A stretch of DNA of 64,000 bases from DATARH01 sp963705325 (GTDB taxonomy: Bacteria > Pseudomonadota > Alphaproteobacteria > ATCC43930 > CGMCC-115725), in assembly GCA_963705325.1 (NCBI GenBank), contig OY970069.1, positions 2,790,001 through 2,854,000 of the forward strand. Direction: 5' to 3'. Made by a program: the position numbers and the translations under genes. Under the pieces are notes generated by a model. It saw nothing but the letters and a program-made list of their open reading frames with translations. It ran no database searches and was not told the DNA's origin. Below are positions 43,450 to 52,110 of this stretch, one piece after another. Numbering within the stretch: the stretch's first letter is position 1; the number at the start of each line of letters is the position of its first letter.

Positions 43450-44760
43450 CTATCCAGCTGCCTTCGTTCCGACGCAGCAATGCAGTGCGTGAGCGGCGAG
43501 GAGGGTGCCCTCCGCCGCGGCCTTGTCGCGCGCCGCGTGCCAGACCGGTAGCTCGTCGGCGGAGAGCAACGACAGCACATGATCCTCGCGATAGCGCCAG
43601 ATCGGGCCGTCCGGCCGGTCGAGCGTGATCAGTGACGGGTATGAGACGAGGTCGCCCAGCCGCGCCCGCTTCATGCGCCGATAGAGGCTCGCGTCGGCCA
43701 CGCCGCCCGCCCCCACCGATTGCGGCGGCGGGGTGATCTTGCGCCGAATGGTTTCCGGCACGTCGAGATTCCACCATTGCGGCAAGTCGATCGCCCGCAC
43801 TGCCACCGCGATTCGCCCGCCGGGCCGCGCCACCCGGACCATCTCGGCGATCGCCTTGTCTGCGTCGCATTCTTCCAGCACCGTCACCGAGAACACGCAG
43901 TCGAATGACACGTCGGGGAAGGGCAGGGCCTCGGCATTGCCTGGGCGGAAATCGATTCGCCCGCCGAGCCCCTCGGCTTCGGCCAGCATCGCCGCCTCGC
44001 GCAGCAGGAAGGTGTTGGGGTCGATCGCGGTGATCGGGTTGTCGACCATCTCGGCCAATCGCCGGTCGAGCGAGCCGGCGCCGCAACCGACATCGAGCAT
44101 CGTGTCGCCCGGTCGCGGCGCCAGCGCATCGACCAGACCGCGGAACATCGCGCGATAGCTGGGCGCCCGTGCGCGCGCCTCGAGCATCGCCACCCCGCCG
44201 AGATGCCGTCCGCCGACGGTGATGACGGTGAAATGCTTGACCAATGCCGGCGCCGCCGGCGCCCATTGCGAGGCCGCGAGGAAGAACGGCAGCAGGATCA
44301 GCGCCGCGCCGCTGCCCTCGATGCGATAGCTGACCCCGGCGTGGCTGCCTTCGCCGGCGAGCTTCGGCGCGTCTGCCACCTGCGCGGCAAGAAACCCGGT
44401 CATCGCCGCGACGAGTTCGGCGGTGCGCTCGGCCGCGACATCGGCCCAGCCTTGCGCCTCGTACCCGTCGAGGATGACCCGCTGCGCGCCAGGAAGCCGC
44501 TCTGTCGCCCGCCGCACGACCTCGACGCTCGGGCCGTACTCGCCGGCGACCATCAGCATCCGTCCACCCAGTTCGGCGAACGGCGCGGGGTCAAGCCGCA
44601 CCGGAGTGACGCAGACGATACCGCCGACGCGCTCTGGATTCGCTGCCGCAAGCCCAGCGATGTCTGAGGGGATCTGGCTGGCGATATGGGCACGCCCAAT
44701 CCCGAGATGATCCAACAGCGAAATCAGCCGGTCCGACAGGGGCATTTCATCCGGGGGCAT
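43450..44760 (-). CDS. Alpha/beta hydrolase remnant-methyltransferase fusion
   Basis: A 436-residue protein. Residues ~8-130 resemble the C-terminal half of an alpha/beta hydrolase (LLDHLGIGRAHI, NPERVGGIV), but the GxSxG nucleophile elbow is replaced by SQIPSD. Residues ~145-195 resemble the N-terminal strands of a second hydrolase (GSGAALILLPFFLAASQW, RHLGG). From ~205 the protein is a class I SAM-dependent methyltransferase: MLDVGCGAGSLDRRLAEM binds SAM and FDCVFSVTVLEECDADKAI follows. The hydrolase parts look inactive and the methyltransferase is the probable active unit. GAGGGAAC lies before the ATG. The substrate is unknown. Confidence 0.75.
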   Translation of the reverse strand: MPPDEMPLSDRLISLLDHLGIGRAHIASQIPSDIAGLAAANPERVGGIVCVTPVRLDPAPFAELGGRMLMVAGEYGPSVEVVRRATERLPGAQRVILDGYEAQGWADVAAERTAELVAAMTGFLAAQVADAPKLAGEGSHAGVSYRIEGSGAALILLPFFLAASQWAPAAPALVKHFTVITVGGRHLGGVAMLEARARAPSYRAMFRGLVDALAPRPGDTMLDVGCGAGSLDRRLAEMVDNPITAIDPNTFLLREAAMLAEAEGLGGRIDFRPGNAEALPFPDVSFDCVFSVTVLEECDADKAIAEMVRVARPGGRIAVAVRAIDLPQWWNLDVPETIRRKITPPPQSVGAGGVADASLYRRMKRARLGDLVSYPSLITLDRPDGPIWRYREDHVLSLLSADELPVWHAARDKAAAEGTLLAAHALHCCVGTKAAG

Positions 44761-44854
44761 GGGTTCCCTCTAAATTCATCATCCATGACAGGCGGCGTTG
44801 ACACCGCGGCTACGCGCGCCGGATCATTTCCCCACCTTAGTGGGAGGGATGGCG

Positions 44855-45511
44855 ATGCGGAAACTTCCCAAAATTTTCCGGCTGCCGCTCGCGGCCCTGG
44901 TTTTGCTTAGTGCCACCAGCCTGGCCTTGTCGCAAAGCCCCGCGCCGAGTCCGCCGCCGTCGCGGCTGCCGGTCATCTCTGACGATACGCTCGACGATTT
45001 CGGTGACCTTCAGCGCAACCTGGTGACGCTTGAAGCGCGGATCGCTAAGGTCAAACGCCTTATTGCCGCGAGCCAGGACGCGAACGGGCCGGAGAGCAAG
45101 CGCGCCGCCTTTCGCACGCTGGTAGCGGGGCTGCTCGACGCGTTTGGCGATGGCGGGCAGGTTTCGACGCTGGGCCAGACCGCGGTCGATCTGGCGAAGC
45201 AGCGCCTGGATGAGGCAAAACGAGACACCAGCTTCCCGCCGGAACAGAAAGAGGCCCTTATCATTCGCTGGCGCCGCCTGGCGATGCAGACCGAAGCTCT
45301 CGCGGCGACGCTCGACGGGACGCGTAAGGATCTGCTTGAGAAGCTGGAGCTGCTTCAGTCCAAGGCCGATTTCGTCGACCAGATGGAAAAGCTGCGTCAG
45401 GCCCGCGCGGTGCTCGACGCGGTCGGCGATCTCGCCGATCAACGCCAGTCGGTCAGCGACCGCGTGCGCGACCTGCTGCAGGGTCGGCCCTCGAACGGAT
45501 CGGGGATGTAG
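44855..45511 (+). CDS. Secreted helical protein of unknown function
   Basis: A 218-residue protein with a signal peptide (RKLPKIFRLPLAALVLLSATSLALS), a short Pro-rich linker, and then a long region rich in Leu, Ala, Asp, Lys and Arg that should be mostly helical with a possible coiled coil (residues ~45-205). The start at 44855 has GGGAGGG six bases ahead; the ATG at 44849 is an alternative. It is divergent from the methyltransferase and convergent with the CoA-transferase gene. No family is recognised. Confidence 0.55.
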   Translation: MRKLPKIFRLPLAALVLLSATSLALSQSPAPSPPPSRLPVISDDTLDDFGDLQRNLVTLEARIAKVKRLIAASQDANGPESKRAAFRTLVAGLLDAFGDGGQVSTLGQTAVDLAKQRLDEAKRDTSFPPEQKEALIIRWRRLAMQTEALAATLDGTRKDLLEKLELLQSKADFVDQMEKLRQARAVLDAVGDLADQRQSVSDRVRDLLQGRPSNGSGM

Positions 45512-45516
45512 GAGCC

Positions 45517-46725
45517 CTAGGCCACCACCCCCGAGGCGCGCAGCGCGGCGATTTCCGCCTCGCCGTAGCCGTACTGGCGCAACACCTCGTCGCTGTTCTG
45601 GCCGGGCGTCACTGGCGCGGTGCGCGGCGGCACCTTCTCCTGGCCCGCGAGGAAGAACGGGCTGTCGATCGTCCACAAATCCGGGTCGTCGGCATAGGGT
45701 TTGAGAAACCCTGCGGCCAGCACCTGCTCGTCGTGGCGGATGTCGTCGACCTGGCCGACGATGCCGAAAATGATCCCGGCCTCGTCGAGCGTCTTGCGCC
45801 AGTGCGCGAGGTCGTGCTTGGCGAAGAGGCGATCGAAAATCGCCACCAGCTCGCTCGCGTGCTGATTGCGCAGCGGATCGGTGGCGAAGCGCGGGTCATC
45901 GAGTTCGCCGCCGTGCTCGAAACAGGTCCGGAACTTCTCCCAGCGCCACTCGTCGGCGGCGATCGACAGCAACAGCCAGCGGCCGTCCTTGCACTGGTAG
46001 TGCACGCGCAGCGCCGACAGCGCCTCGTGCCGCGGCGGCTGCGGCCGCACCGTGTCGCCGCACAGCGCCGCCTGCACCGAGCAGGCATTGGCCCAGAGGC
46101 CATTCGCCAGCAGCGACGAGCCGACATAATTGCCCTTGCCGGTCTTCTCGCGCTGATAGAGCGCGGTGACGATCGCGCCATACGTGCCCATCGCCGAGGG
46201 GTGGTCGCCCATTCCGGGCAGCGACCGCGCCGGGTTGACCTCCTCGCCGGCCCGAACCAGGTCCATCAACCCGGTGCGTGCCCACCAGGCGGTGGCGTCG
46301 AACCCGGGCTTGCTCGCCTCGGGCCCGGTTTCGCCATAGCCGGTGAACGAGGCGTAGATCAGCCGCGGGTTGAGGTGCTCGAGGTCGGCATAGGCGATCT
46401 TGAGCCGCTCGCGCACCGGCGGCGGGTAGTTGGTGATGAACACGTCGGCATGTTCAACCAATCGGTAGAGAACCGCGCGCCCAGCCTCCTGCCGCAGGTC
46501 GAGCGCCAGGCTCCGCTTGTTGCGCGCATCGAAAAAGAAGCCGGGGTTGAGCGGCGGCCGCCCGGGCGCCGGCGTGCCGCGACGGCGATAGGGGTCGCCC
46601 ATGCCGGGCGGCTCGATCTTCACCACCTCGGCGCCGAAATCGCTCATCACCGTCGCCGCCGCCGGCCCGGCGATAAAGCTGGCGCAATCGATGACCTTCA
46701 ACCCGTCGAAGATGCGTTCGCTCAC
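45517..46725 (-). CDS. CaiB/BaiF family CoA transferase
   Basis: A 402-residue class III CoA transferase. LKVIDCASFIAGPAAATVMSD opens the Rossmann fold, and DLRQEAGRAVLYRLVEHADV and FTGYGETGPEASKPGFDATA follow. The TGKGNYVGSSLLANGL block occupies the place of the MQD active-site segment, where the aspartate is not conserved in the usual form. It would move CoA between carboxylic acids. It is not linked to other fatty-acid genes here, and the acceptor is unknown. The C-terminal DEVLRQYGYGEAEIAALRASG is typical. Confidence 0.88.
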   Translation of the reverse strand: MSERIFDGLKVIDCASFIAGPAAATVMSDFGAEVVKIEPPGMGDPYRRRGTPAPGRPPLNPGFFFDARNKRSLALDLRQEAGRAVLYRLVEHADVFITNYPPPVRERLKIAYADLEHLNPRLIYASFTGYGETGPEASKPGFDATAWWARTGLMDLVRAGEEVNPARSLPGMGDHPSAMGTYGAIVTALYQREKTGKGNYVGSSLLANGLWANACSVQAALCGDTVRPQPPRHEALSALRVHYQCKDGRWLLLSIAADEWRWEKFRTCFEHGGELDDPRFATDPLRNQHASELVAIFDRLFAKHDLAHWRKTLDEAGIIFGIVGQVDDIRHDEQVLAAGFLKPYADDPDLWTIDSPFFLAGQEKVPPRTAPVTPGQNSDEVLRQYGYGEAEIAALRASGVVA

Positions 46726-46791
46726 CTGAGATTCCTTTGTGGTTATTCACAATGAGACGGTGAGTAGTTCGAATTGTATACGTTCTTCCGG

Positions 46792-47295
46792 TTACGCCGG
46801 CACATCAGGCGCGGGTTTCCAATAGTTGGCCGCGAATTGCAGGCTTCGCAGAATCACGTACTGCTCAGGTACAGCCCGGTTCCTGATCGATCGTTTCGCC
46901 AAGCCCCATTCCGGATCGAACCGAATTTGGTCCATCAGCTCCTGGATCAGCATCACTCGCCCACTGCCAAGTTTTGAGTGGTGGTGCGCCCCGACAAAGA
47001 CGAGCAGCGCAATCTGATCAGGTTCCGGTAACTGTAACCCGGCGAACAACGACGGGATGTGTTTTCGACCGGCGGCGAATTTGGCGGCGTAACGCTCCTC
47101 TCGCCGTTCCCACGACAAGGCATCCATCGAGGGTTCGATATGCACCAGATGTCTGCTTTCTGGGTTAAAGGCCACGACATCCAATTCAGATTCCCAGCCG
47201 CCGTGCGATAGAGGGCCAACTTTGACGTTTCGCCGAACGAAGTAGCGGCGAAATTCAAACCATTCTGCTACGAGTTGTTCCAAAAAATTAGGCAT
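46792..47295 (-). CDS. Possible PD-(D/E)XK nuclease-like protein
   Basis: A 167-residue soluble protein with GC content below its neighbours. RRNVKVGP, followed by ESELDVVAFNP and LVHIEPSMD, resembles the core of PD-(D/E)XK nucleases: Glu35, Asp39 and Glu54 are in the right order, but the final Lys of the E-x-K pair is replaced by Ser, so it may be inactive or belong to another fold. SWERREERYAAKF follows and could bind DNA or RNA. No restriction or methyltransferase partner lies next to it. The ATG at 47295 is chosen; the upstream GTG region does not fit. The family is not certain. Confidence 0.5.
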   Translation of the reverse strand: MPNFLEQLVAEWFEFRRYFVRRNVKVGPLSHGGWESELDVVAFNPESRHLVHIEPSMDALSWERREERYAAKFAAGRKHIPSLFAGLQLPEPDQIALLVFVGAHHHSKLGSGRVMLIQELMDQIRFDPEWGLAKRSIRNRAVPEQYVILRSLQFAANYWKPAPDVPA

Positions 47296-47306
47296 GTGCT
47301 GCAATC

Positions 47307-48173
47307 TCAAACATCGAGCCGATACGCGTCGCCGTCCTTGACGATATGGCCGGCGGTGGCGCCGGCGAAATGGGTGCCGATCACCAGCACCGGCCGGCTC
47401 GACAATTCGGCGAGCATGCGCTCGCGGGTCTTCTGCCCCATGTCAGGATCGCTGTCCGCGGTCGAGCACCATTCGGGGTGCGCGATCTGACACGGGTGGT
47501 GCATGAAATCGCCGGTGATCAACGCCTCTTCGCCCTTTGATTTGATGACCACACTGACATGGCCCGGGGTGTGCCCGACCGTCGCGATCAGGCTGATTTC
47601 GTTGGTGATCCGATGATCAGTCTCGACCAGGTCGACGAGCCCGGCATCGTGCACCGGCTTCACCGAGTTGGCGAACACCGCCGCCATGTCCTCGCGCTCG
47701 TGCTGCGCGCGCCAATGCGCGAACTCGACCCGCCCCATCAAATAGCGCGCCTTGGGGAAGGTCGGCACCCATTTGTCGCCGACAAGCATCGTGTTCCAGC
47801 CGACATGATCGACATGGAGGTGCGTGCACAGCACCGTGTCGATCGACTCACGCGGGAAGCCGGTCGCCTCCATGTCGCGAAGAAACGGCAAGTGCAGATC
47901 GTTCCAGGCCGAGATGCGGCGGCCTTGCTTGTCGTTGCCCAGACAGGTGTCGACGACGATGCGCTGCCCGTTGCTGCCACCGCCCGGCGCCTCGATCACC
48001 AGCGCGTGGATGCTCATCTTCAGGCGCCCGCGCTCATCGGCGAAATGCGGCTGGAGCCACTTGATCGGCAGGACTTCTTCGTAAGTCGCCTGCGGCAGGA
48101 TGAACCGGCTGCCGCCAGTCACTTCCATCTCGACGATCTTTGTCACCGTGACGTCGCCGATCCGCCATTTCAT
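47307..48173 (-). CDS. MBL-fold metallo-hydrolase
   Basis: A 288-residue metallo-beta-lactamase-fold hydrolase. THLHVDHVGWN is the HxHxDH zinc motif, GHTPGHVSVVI contains the third His, and ITGDFMHHP provides the bridging Asp. The final His is in IGTHFAGATAG. Such enzymes hydrolyse lactones, thioesters or other esters; which is not told by sequence. The ATG at 48173 is chosen over the longer frame. The divergent gene is an ArsR-type regulator, and a strong palindrome lies between them, so the regulator may control this hydrolase as well as its own operon. Confidence 0.88.
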   Translation of the reverse strand: MKWRIGDVTVTKIVEMEVTGGSRFILPQATYEEVLPIKWLQPHFADERGRLKMSIHALVIEAPGGGSNGQRIVVDTCLGNDKQGRRISAWNDLHLPFLRDMEATGFPRESIDTVLCTHLHVDHVGWNTMLVGDKWVPTFPKARYLMGRVEFAHWRAQHEREDMAAVFANSVKPVHDAGLVDLVETDHRITNEISLIATVGHTPGHVSVVIKSKGEEALITGDFMHHPCQIAHPEWCSTADSDPDMGQKTRERMLAELSSRPVLVIGTHFAGATAGHIVKDGDAYRLDV

Positions 48174-48239
48174 CGCTGCGTTTCCCGACAATGTTCTCAC
48201 GCAGCTTAGCCGCGCCGCGCGCGTCGGCGCCAGTCGAAC

Positions 48240-48265
48240 GATAATCAACATAATTATTGATTATC
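48240..48265. promoter_or_regulatory. Candidate ArsR-family operator
   Basis: Perfect nine-base arms GATAATCAA and TTGATTATC separated by eight bases (cataatta), in a GC-rich region. It sits 25 bases before the ArsR-type gene and 66 bases before the divergent MBL hydrolase gene. Its AT richness and symmetry fit a dimeric winged-helix regulator. Binding has not been tested. Confidence 0.65.
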
Positions 48266-48290
48266 CTCGGGTATTCGGGCAGTATGAGGC

Positions 48291-48749
48291 ATGGAATCAG
48301 ATGACGCGATGCTCGATGCGGTGTTCGGCGCGCTCTCCGACCCGGTCAGGCGCGAGATACTCAACCAGTTGGATGGCAAAGACCTACTGGTCACCGAGTT
48401 GGCGGCGCCGTTCAACATTTCGCTGCAGGCGGTTTCACGCCACATCCAGGTGTTGGTGCGCGCCGGACTGGTGACGCAGGAGCGCAGCGGCCGCGTCAGC
48501 CGATGCAGTCTCGATACCGGCCCGATCCTCCAGGCGGCGCTCTGGCTCAACCGCTACAGCCGCTATTGGCAATCGCAATTCGACACGCTGGCGATGTGGC
48601 TCGATTCACTCACGCCGCAACCGAGGGAAGCCCCCCATGCCCTATCGCGAGACGACCGAAAGACTGGCCGCGTACCGGCGCGAGATCGCCGCCCTGCGCG
48701 ACAAGATGCGAGCGCTGCAGGAACGCGTCGAACCCGAAGAGGTCGCTGA
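48291..48749 (+). CDS. ArsR-family transcriptional regulator
   Basis: A 152-residue winged-helix regulator. ALSDPVRREILNQL and LLVTELAAPFNISLQAVSRHIQVL form the HTH, and LVTQERSGRVSRCSLD is the wing. Normal ArsR length would end near residue 108; here the frame runs about 45 residues further with an Arg-rich tail that overlaps the DUF899 gene by 113 bases in another frame, so the true end is uncertain. No metal-binding Cys pair is visible, so the signal is not the classic metalloid. A strong operator-like palindrome lies upstream. It starts the ArsR-DUF899-DUF899 set. Confidence 0.85.
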   Translation: MESDDAMLDAVFGALSDPVRREILNQLDGKDLLVTELAAPFNISLQAVSRHIQVLVRAGLVTQERSGRVSRCSLDTGPILQAALWLNRYSRYWQSQFDTLAMWLDSLTPQPREAPHALSRDDRKTGRVPARDRRPARQDASAAGTRRTRRGR

Positions 48750-49209
48750 CTACGCGTTCGCCGGCCCCGCCGGCCCGGCGCGGCTGTCGCAGCTTTTCGG
48801 CGACAGGGACACGCTGTTCGTCATCCACAACATGGGCAAGTCCTGCCCGAACTGCACGCTCTGGGCGGATGGGTTCAACGGCGTGCTGCCGCATCTCGAA
48901 AGCCGCGCCGCCTTTGTCGTGGCCTCGCCCGACGACCCAGCGACCCAGGCGGCATTCGCCGCCGCGCGGGGTTGGAAGTTCCGCATGGTCTCGCACCAGG
49001 GCACCGCCTTCGCCGCCGATATGGGCTACCGCGGCGAGGGTGGCGGTTGGCTGCCCGGCGTCTCGGTATTCAAGCGCCAGGACGGCAAGATCATGCGCGT
49101 CTCCGATGCCGGCTTCGAGCCGGGCGATGATTTCTGCGCGCTCTGGCACCTCTTCGATCTGATCCCCGAAGGAACCGCGGGCTGGCGCGCCCGGTTCAGC
49201 TACCAGTGA
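48637..49209 (+). CDS. DUF899 thioredoxin-like protein (first)
   Basis: A 190-residue protein of the DUF899 thioredoxin-fold family. LSQLFGDRDTLFVIHNMGKSC opens it, with SCPNCT as the CxxC-like active site, followed by WADGFNGVLPHL. The family is often encoded beside ArsR-type regulators and may have an oxidoreductase role, which is not shown. The ATG is inside the end of the regulator gene. The second DUF899 gene follows by 16 bases. GAGGGAAG lies before the start. Confidence 0.85.
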   Translation: MPYRETTERLAAYRREIAALRDKMRALQERVEPEEVADYAFAGPAGPARLSQLFGDRDTLFVIHNMGKSCPNCTLWADGFNGVLPHLESRAAFVVASPDDPATQAAFAAARGWKFRMVSHQGTAFAADMGYRGEGGGWLPGVSVFKRQDGKIMRVSDAGFEPGDDFCALWHLFDLIPEGTAGWRARFSYQ

Positions 49210-49225
49210 GCGAAGGGAGGCGCAA

Positions 49226-49999
49226 ATGCCCACACACGTGACCGGAACCCGCGAGGAGTGGTTGGCCGCGCGCGTTGAGCTGCTGGAGGCGGAAAAGGAA
49301 CTGACGCGGCGCAGCGACGAGCTGGCGCGGCGGCGGCAGGAATTGCCCTGGGTCCGGATCGACAAGGAATACCGGTTCGAGACCGATGAAGGGAACGCTT
49401 CGCTGGTGGACCTTTTCAAGGGGCGCACGCAACTCCTCGTCTACCACTTCATGTTTGGGCCGGACTACACCGCGGGATGCCCGTCCTGCTCGGCTATCGC
49501 CGACGGCTTCAACGGGTTCGCCGTGCACCTGGCGAACCACGACGTGATGCTGTGGGCCGTGTCGCGGGCGCCGTTCGCGAAGTTGCAGGCCTACAAGCGC
49601 CGCATGGGCTGGACGTTTCCCTGGGCCTCTTCTTTCGGCGGCGATTTCAACTTCGACTTCACGGTCTCCGTCACCGAAGAACAGCAACGGGAGGGGAGCG
49701 TTGAATATAACTATCGGCCATCGCAGCCCCGGTCCCCGGAAGCTGACAAGAGCGCAACGCCTGACGGAGCCAGCAAGGGTGCGACGATGACCGGCACCGA
49801 CGTGCGCACTTACGCGCGGGAACGACCGGGCATGAGCGCCTTCGTGCTCGAAGACGGTGTTGTCTACAATACGTATTCTGCTTTCGCGCGCGGGCTCGAT
49901 GGTCTGTGGGGCATGTATCAGTGGCTTGACCGTGCCCCGAGGGGACGCAACGAGAGCGGCTACTGGCTCCGCCACCACGACGCTTATAGCGAGAACTAA
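49226..49999 (+). CDS. DUF899 thioredoxin-like protein (second, longer)
   Basis: A 257-residue DUF899 protein. GCPSCSAIADGFNGF holds the CxxC motif, KGRTQLLVYHFMFGPDY precedes it, and RGLDGLWGMYQWLDRAPRGR follows near the C-terminus. It is longer than the first copy because of an insertion between about 150 and 200 (EEQQREGSVEYNYRPSQP and beyond). GGGAGGC lies before the ATG. Both DUF899 genes probably depend on the upstream ArsR regulator. The reaction is unknown. Confidence 0.87.
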   Translation: MPTHVTGTREEWLAARVELLEAEKELTRRSDELARRRQELPWVRIDKEYRFETDEGNASLVDLFKGRTQLLVYHFMFGPDYTAGCPSCSAIADGFNGFAVHLANHDVMLWAVSRAPFAKLQAYKRRMGWTFPWASSFGGDFNFDFTVSVTEEQQREGSVEYNYRPSQPRSPEADKSATPDGASKGATMTGTDVRTYARERPGMSAFVLEDGVVYNTYSAFARGLDGLWGMYQWLDRAPRGRNESGYWLRHHDAYSEN

Positions 50000-50085
50000 G
50001 CAGAAAGCGCCGCGCGGCGGATCACTTGACATCAAGACCAGGGGTGGGTGCGCGAGCGCGACAAATACAGTGGTAAAATGGACCG

Positions 50086-51258
50086 GTGACGCGCGACAGT
50101 ATTGCCCCGATCGTCGATTGGCTGATCGACGGCGCACCCTCGGCGCCAACACCCGCGGACGTGCTCAACCAAATGTGCGAGCGGGTCGTCGCCGCCGGCA
50201 TTCCGGTGTGGCGGGTGGCGGCATTCATCCGCACGCTGCATCCGGAGATCATGGGCCGGCGGCTCGAATGGCGCGAGGGGAGCGGCATCTCGATCGGCGA
50301 GGCGCCGTTCGAGGTTTTTGATAGTGCGTCGTTTAAGGGCAGCCCCGTCTCGCGCATCTACCGGGAGGGGCAGCCGCTTCGCCTGCGGCTCGACGCTCTG
50401 GCAAGCGGCGAATTCCCCCAGCTCGACGATCTGTGCGCCGAGGGCGCGACCGACTATCTCGCCGTTCCGCTCGTATTCAGCAACGGCGATATCCATGTCG
50501 GAACCTGGGCGACGCGTGCGCCCGGAGGATTTACCGAGCAGCAGCTCGCCGCGTTGCACCGGCTGACAAAGCCGCTGACGCGCCTCGCCGAGGCGCACGC
50601 GCTGCGCCGCACTGCGGCTAATCTCCTCGACACCTATGTCGGCCGCGACGCCGGCGCGCGCATTCTCAACGGGCAAATCCGCCGCGGCTTCAGCGAAACC
50701 ATCGAGGCGGTGATCTGGCTGTCCGACATGCGCGGTTTCACCGCCCTCGCCGATACCGTCGCGCCCGCCGAGCTGATGGCGCTGCTCAACCGCTATTTCG
50801 ATTGCCAGGTGCCGGTGATCATCGATCATGGCGGCGAGGTGCTCAAATTCATGGGCGACGGCCTGCTCGCGATCTTTCCGCTCGCTGGTCGCGACCCCGC
50901 TGGCGTCTGTACCGATGCGATGGCGGCGGCGGGCGAGATGCGCCGCGCGGTGGGGGCGATCACCGACTGGCCGAGCCCCGGCAACTCCAGCGGGCCGCGC
51001 CATGGCCTGGCGCTGCATATCGGCGAACTGCTCTACGGCAATATCGGCGCCGCCAACCGGCTCGATTTCACCGTGATCGGGCCGGATGTGAACCTCGCCG
51101 CGCGGCTTGAGGCGCTCGCCGCGCGTCTCGGCCGCACCACCGTCGTCTCGGCTGGGTTCGCCCGCCACTGCGGAGGTGCTCTCGTCCTGCTCGGCGAGTT
51201 CGCGCTCGCCGGCTTCCGCGCGCCGCAGCCGGTCTACGGTCTCGCCGACGAAGCTTAG
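50086..51258 (+). CDS. Adenylate/guanylate cyclase with N-terminal sensor domain
   Basis: A 390-residue protein. The first ~190 residues form a GAF-like sensor domain (ILIPVWRVAAF-type strands, then AVPLVFSNGD). The C-terminal domain is class III cyclase: IWLSDMRGFTALADT holds a metal-binding Asp, LKFMGDGLLAIFP the second, and VIGPDVNLAARLEALA the transition-state Asn/Arg region. It should make a cyclic nucleotide, probably cAMP, in response to an unknown signal. The start is GTG at 50086. No cyclic-nucleotide-binding protein is encoded nearby, though a Crp/Fnr-type site is present at 2776. Confidence 0.88.
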   Translation: MTRDSIAPIVDWLIDGAPSAPTPADVLNQMCERVVAAGIPVWRVAAFIRTLHPEIMGRRLEWREGSGISIGEAPFEVFDSASFKGSPVSRIYREGQPLRLRLDALASGEFPQLDDLCAEGATDYLAVPLVFSNGDIHVGTWATRAPGGFTEQQLAALHRLTKPLTRLAEAHALRRTAANLLDTYVGRDAGARILNGQIRRGFSETIEAVIWLSDMRGFTALADTVAPAELMALLNRYFDCQVPVIIDHGGEVLKFMGDGLLAIFPLAGRDPAGVCTDAMAAAGEMRRAVGAITDWPSPGNSSGPRHGLALHIGELLYGNIGAANRLDFTVIGPDVNLAARLEALAARLGRTTVVSAGFARHCGGALVLLGEFALAGFRAPQPVYGLADEA

Positions 51259-51315
51259 GCCGGGACCGAAGCGATTGCCCGCCGGCCTTTGCCGCCGGGT
51301 GGTAAACTCTCAGCC

Positions 51316-52029
51316 ATGATCAGTGGAGCCATGATCGCCGAGATCGCCGCCCTCGCGGGGGATCCGGCGCGCGCCAACATCCTTTCCGCGCTGCTCGACG
51401 GCCGCGCCATGACCGCGACCGAGCTCGCCTTCGCCGCGCACGTCACGCCGCAGACCGCGAGCGCCCATCTTTCGAAGCTCACCGAGGCCGGGCTCATCAG
51501 CGCGACCCCGTCGGGTCGGCACCGTTATTTCCGGCTGACCTCGGCCAAGGTCGCGCAGATGCTCGAAAGCATCGGCGCGGTGGCGATCGACAGCCGCCCG
51601 CGCTTTCGGCCGCTATCGCGCCAGGCGGCCGCGCTGCGCGACGCGCGCGTTTGTTACGACCATCTCGCCGGCCGCCTCGGCGTTGCCATCGCCGACGCGA
51701 TGACCCGGCGCGGCTATATCGTGCTCGAGGATGAAGGCGGCCGTTTCACGGAAGCCGGCATCCGCTGTCTCGCCGGCCTTGGCATCGACCTCTACGATCC
51801 GGCGCTGCAGCGCCGCCGCCACATGTGCCGCGCCTGCCTCGATTGGACCGAGCGGCGTCCGCATATCGGCGGCGCGATCGGCGCCGCGCTGGCCGAAAAA
51901 TGGCTGGCGCTGGGTTGGATCGCCCGCGACAAGACGAGTCGCGCGGTGGCCCTCACACCGGCCGGTGAGCGCGGCTTCCGCGACAGCCTCGGCCTGAGCT
52001 TCGCGGGCGACCAGCAGGCGGTCGCTTAA
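51316..52029 (+). CDS. HTH transcriptional regulator with ArsR-type N-terminus
   Basis: A 237-residue regulator. The first ~80 residues are an ArsR-type winged helix: LAGDPARANILSALLDGRAM, ELAFAAHVTPQTASAHLSKL and GRHRYFRL. The remaining ~150 residues are a larger ligand-binding domain with RHMCRACLDWTERRPHIGGAIG containing two cysteines, found in a known group of long ArsR-like proteins. The signal is unknown. The start at 51316 is an ATG; another ATG at 51331 is possible. It follows the cyclase by 57 bases in the same direction and is followed by a hairpin. Confidence 0.82.
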   Translation: MISGAMIAEIAALAGDPARANILSALLDGRAMTATELAFAAHVTPQTASAHLSKLTEAGLISATPSGRHRYFRLTSAKVAQMLESIGAVAIDSRPRFRPLSRQAAALRDARVCYDHLAGRLGVAIADAMTRRGYIVLEDEGGRFTEAGIRCLAGLGIDLYDPALQRRRHMCRACLDWTERRPHIGGAIGAALAEKWLALGWIARDKTSRAVALTPAGERGFRDSLGLSFAGDQQAVA

Positions 52030-52036
52030 GCGACCG

Positions 52037-52054
52037 CCCCGGCGAAAGCCGGGG
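52037..52054 (+). repeat. Palindrome CCCCGGC-gaaa-GCCGGGG after the regulator gene
   Basis: Perfect seven-base-pair hairpin identical to that at 10286-10303, eight bases after the regulator stop. No T-run follows, so it may help end transcription or be only a copy of the repeat. Confidence 0.5.
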
Positions 52055-52110
52055 CCACCCTTCACCAGCCAATTTCATCGTCTGACCCCCCATCGGGGGC
52101 AGGAGGAGAG

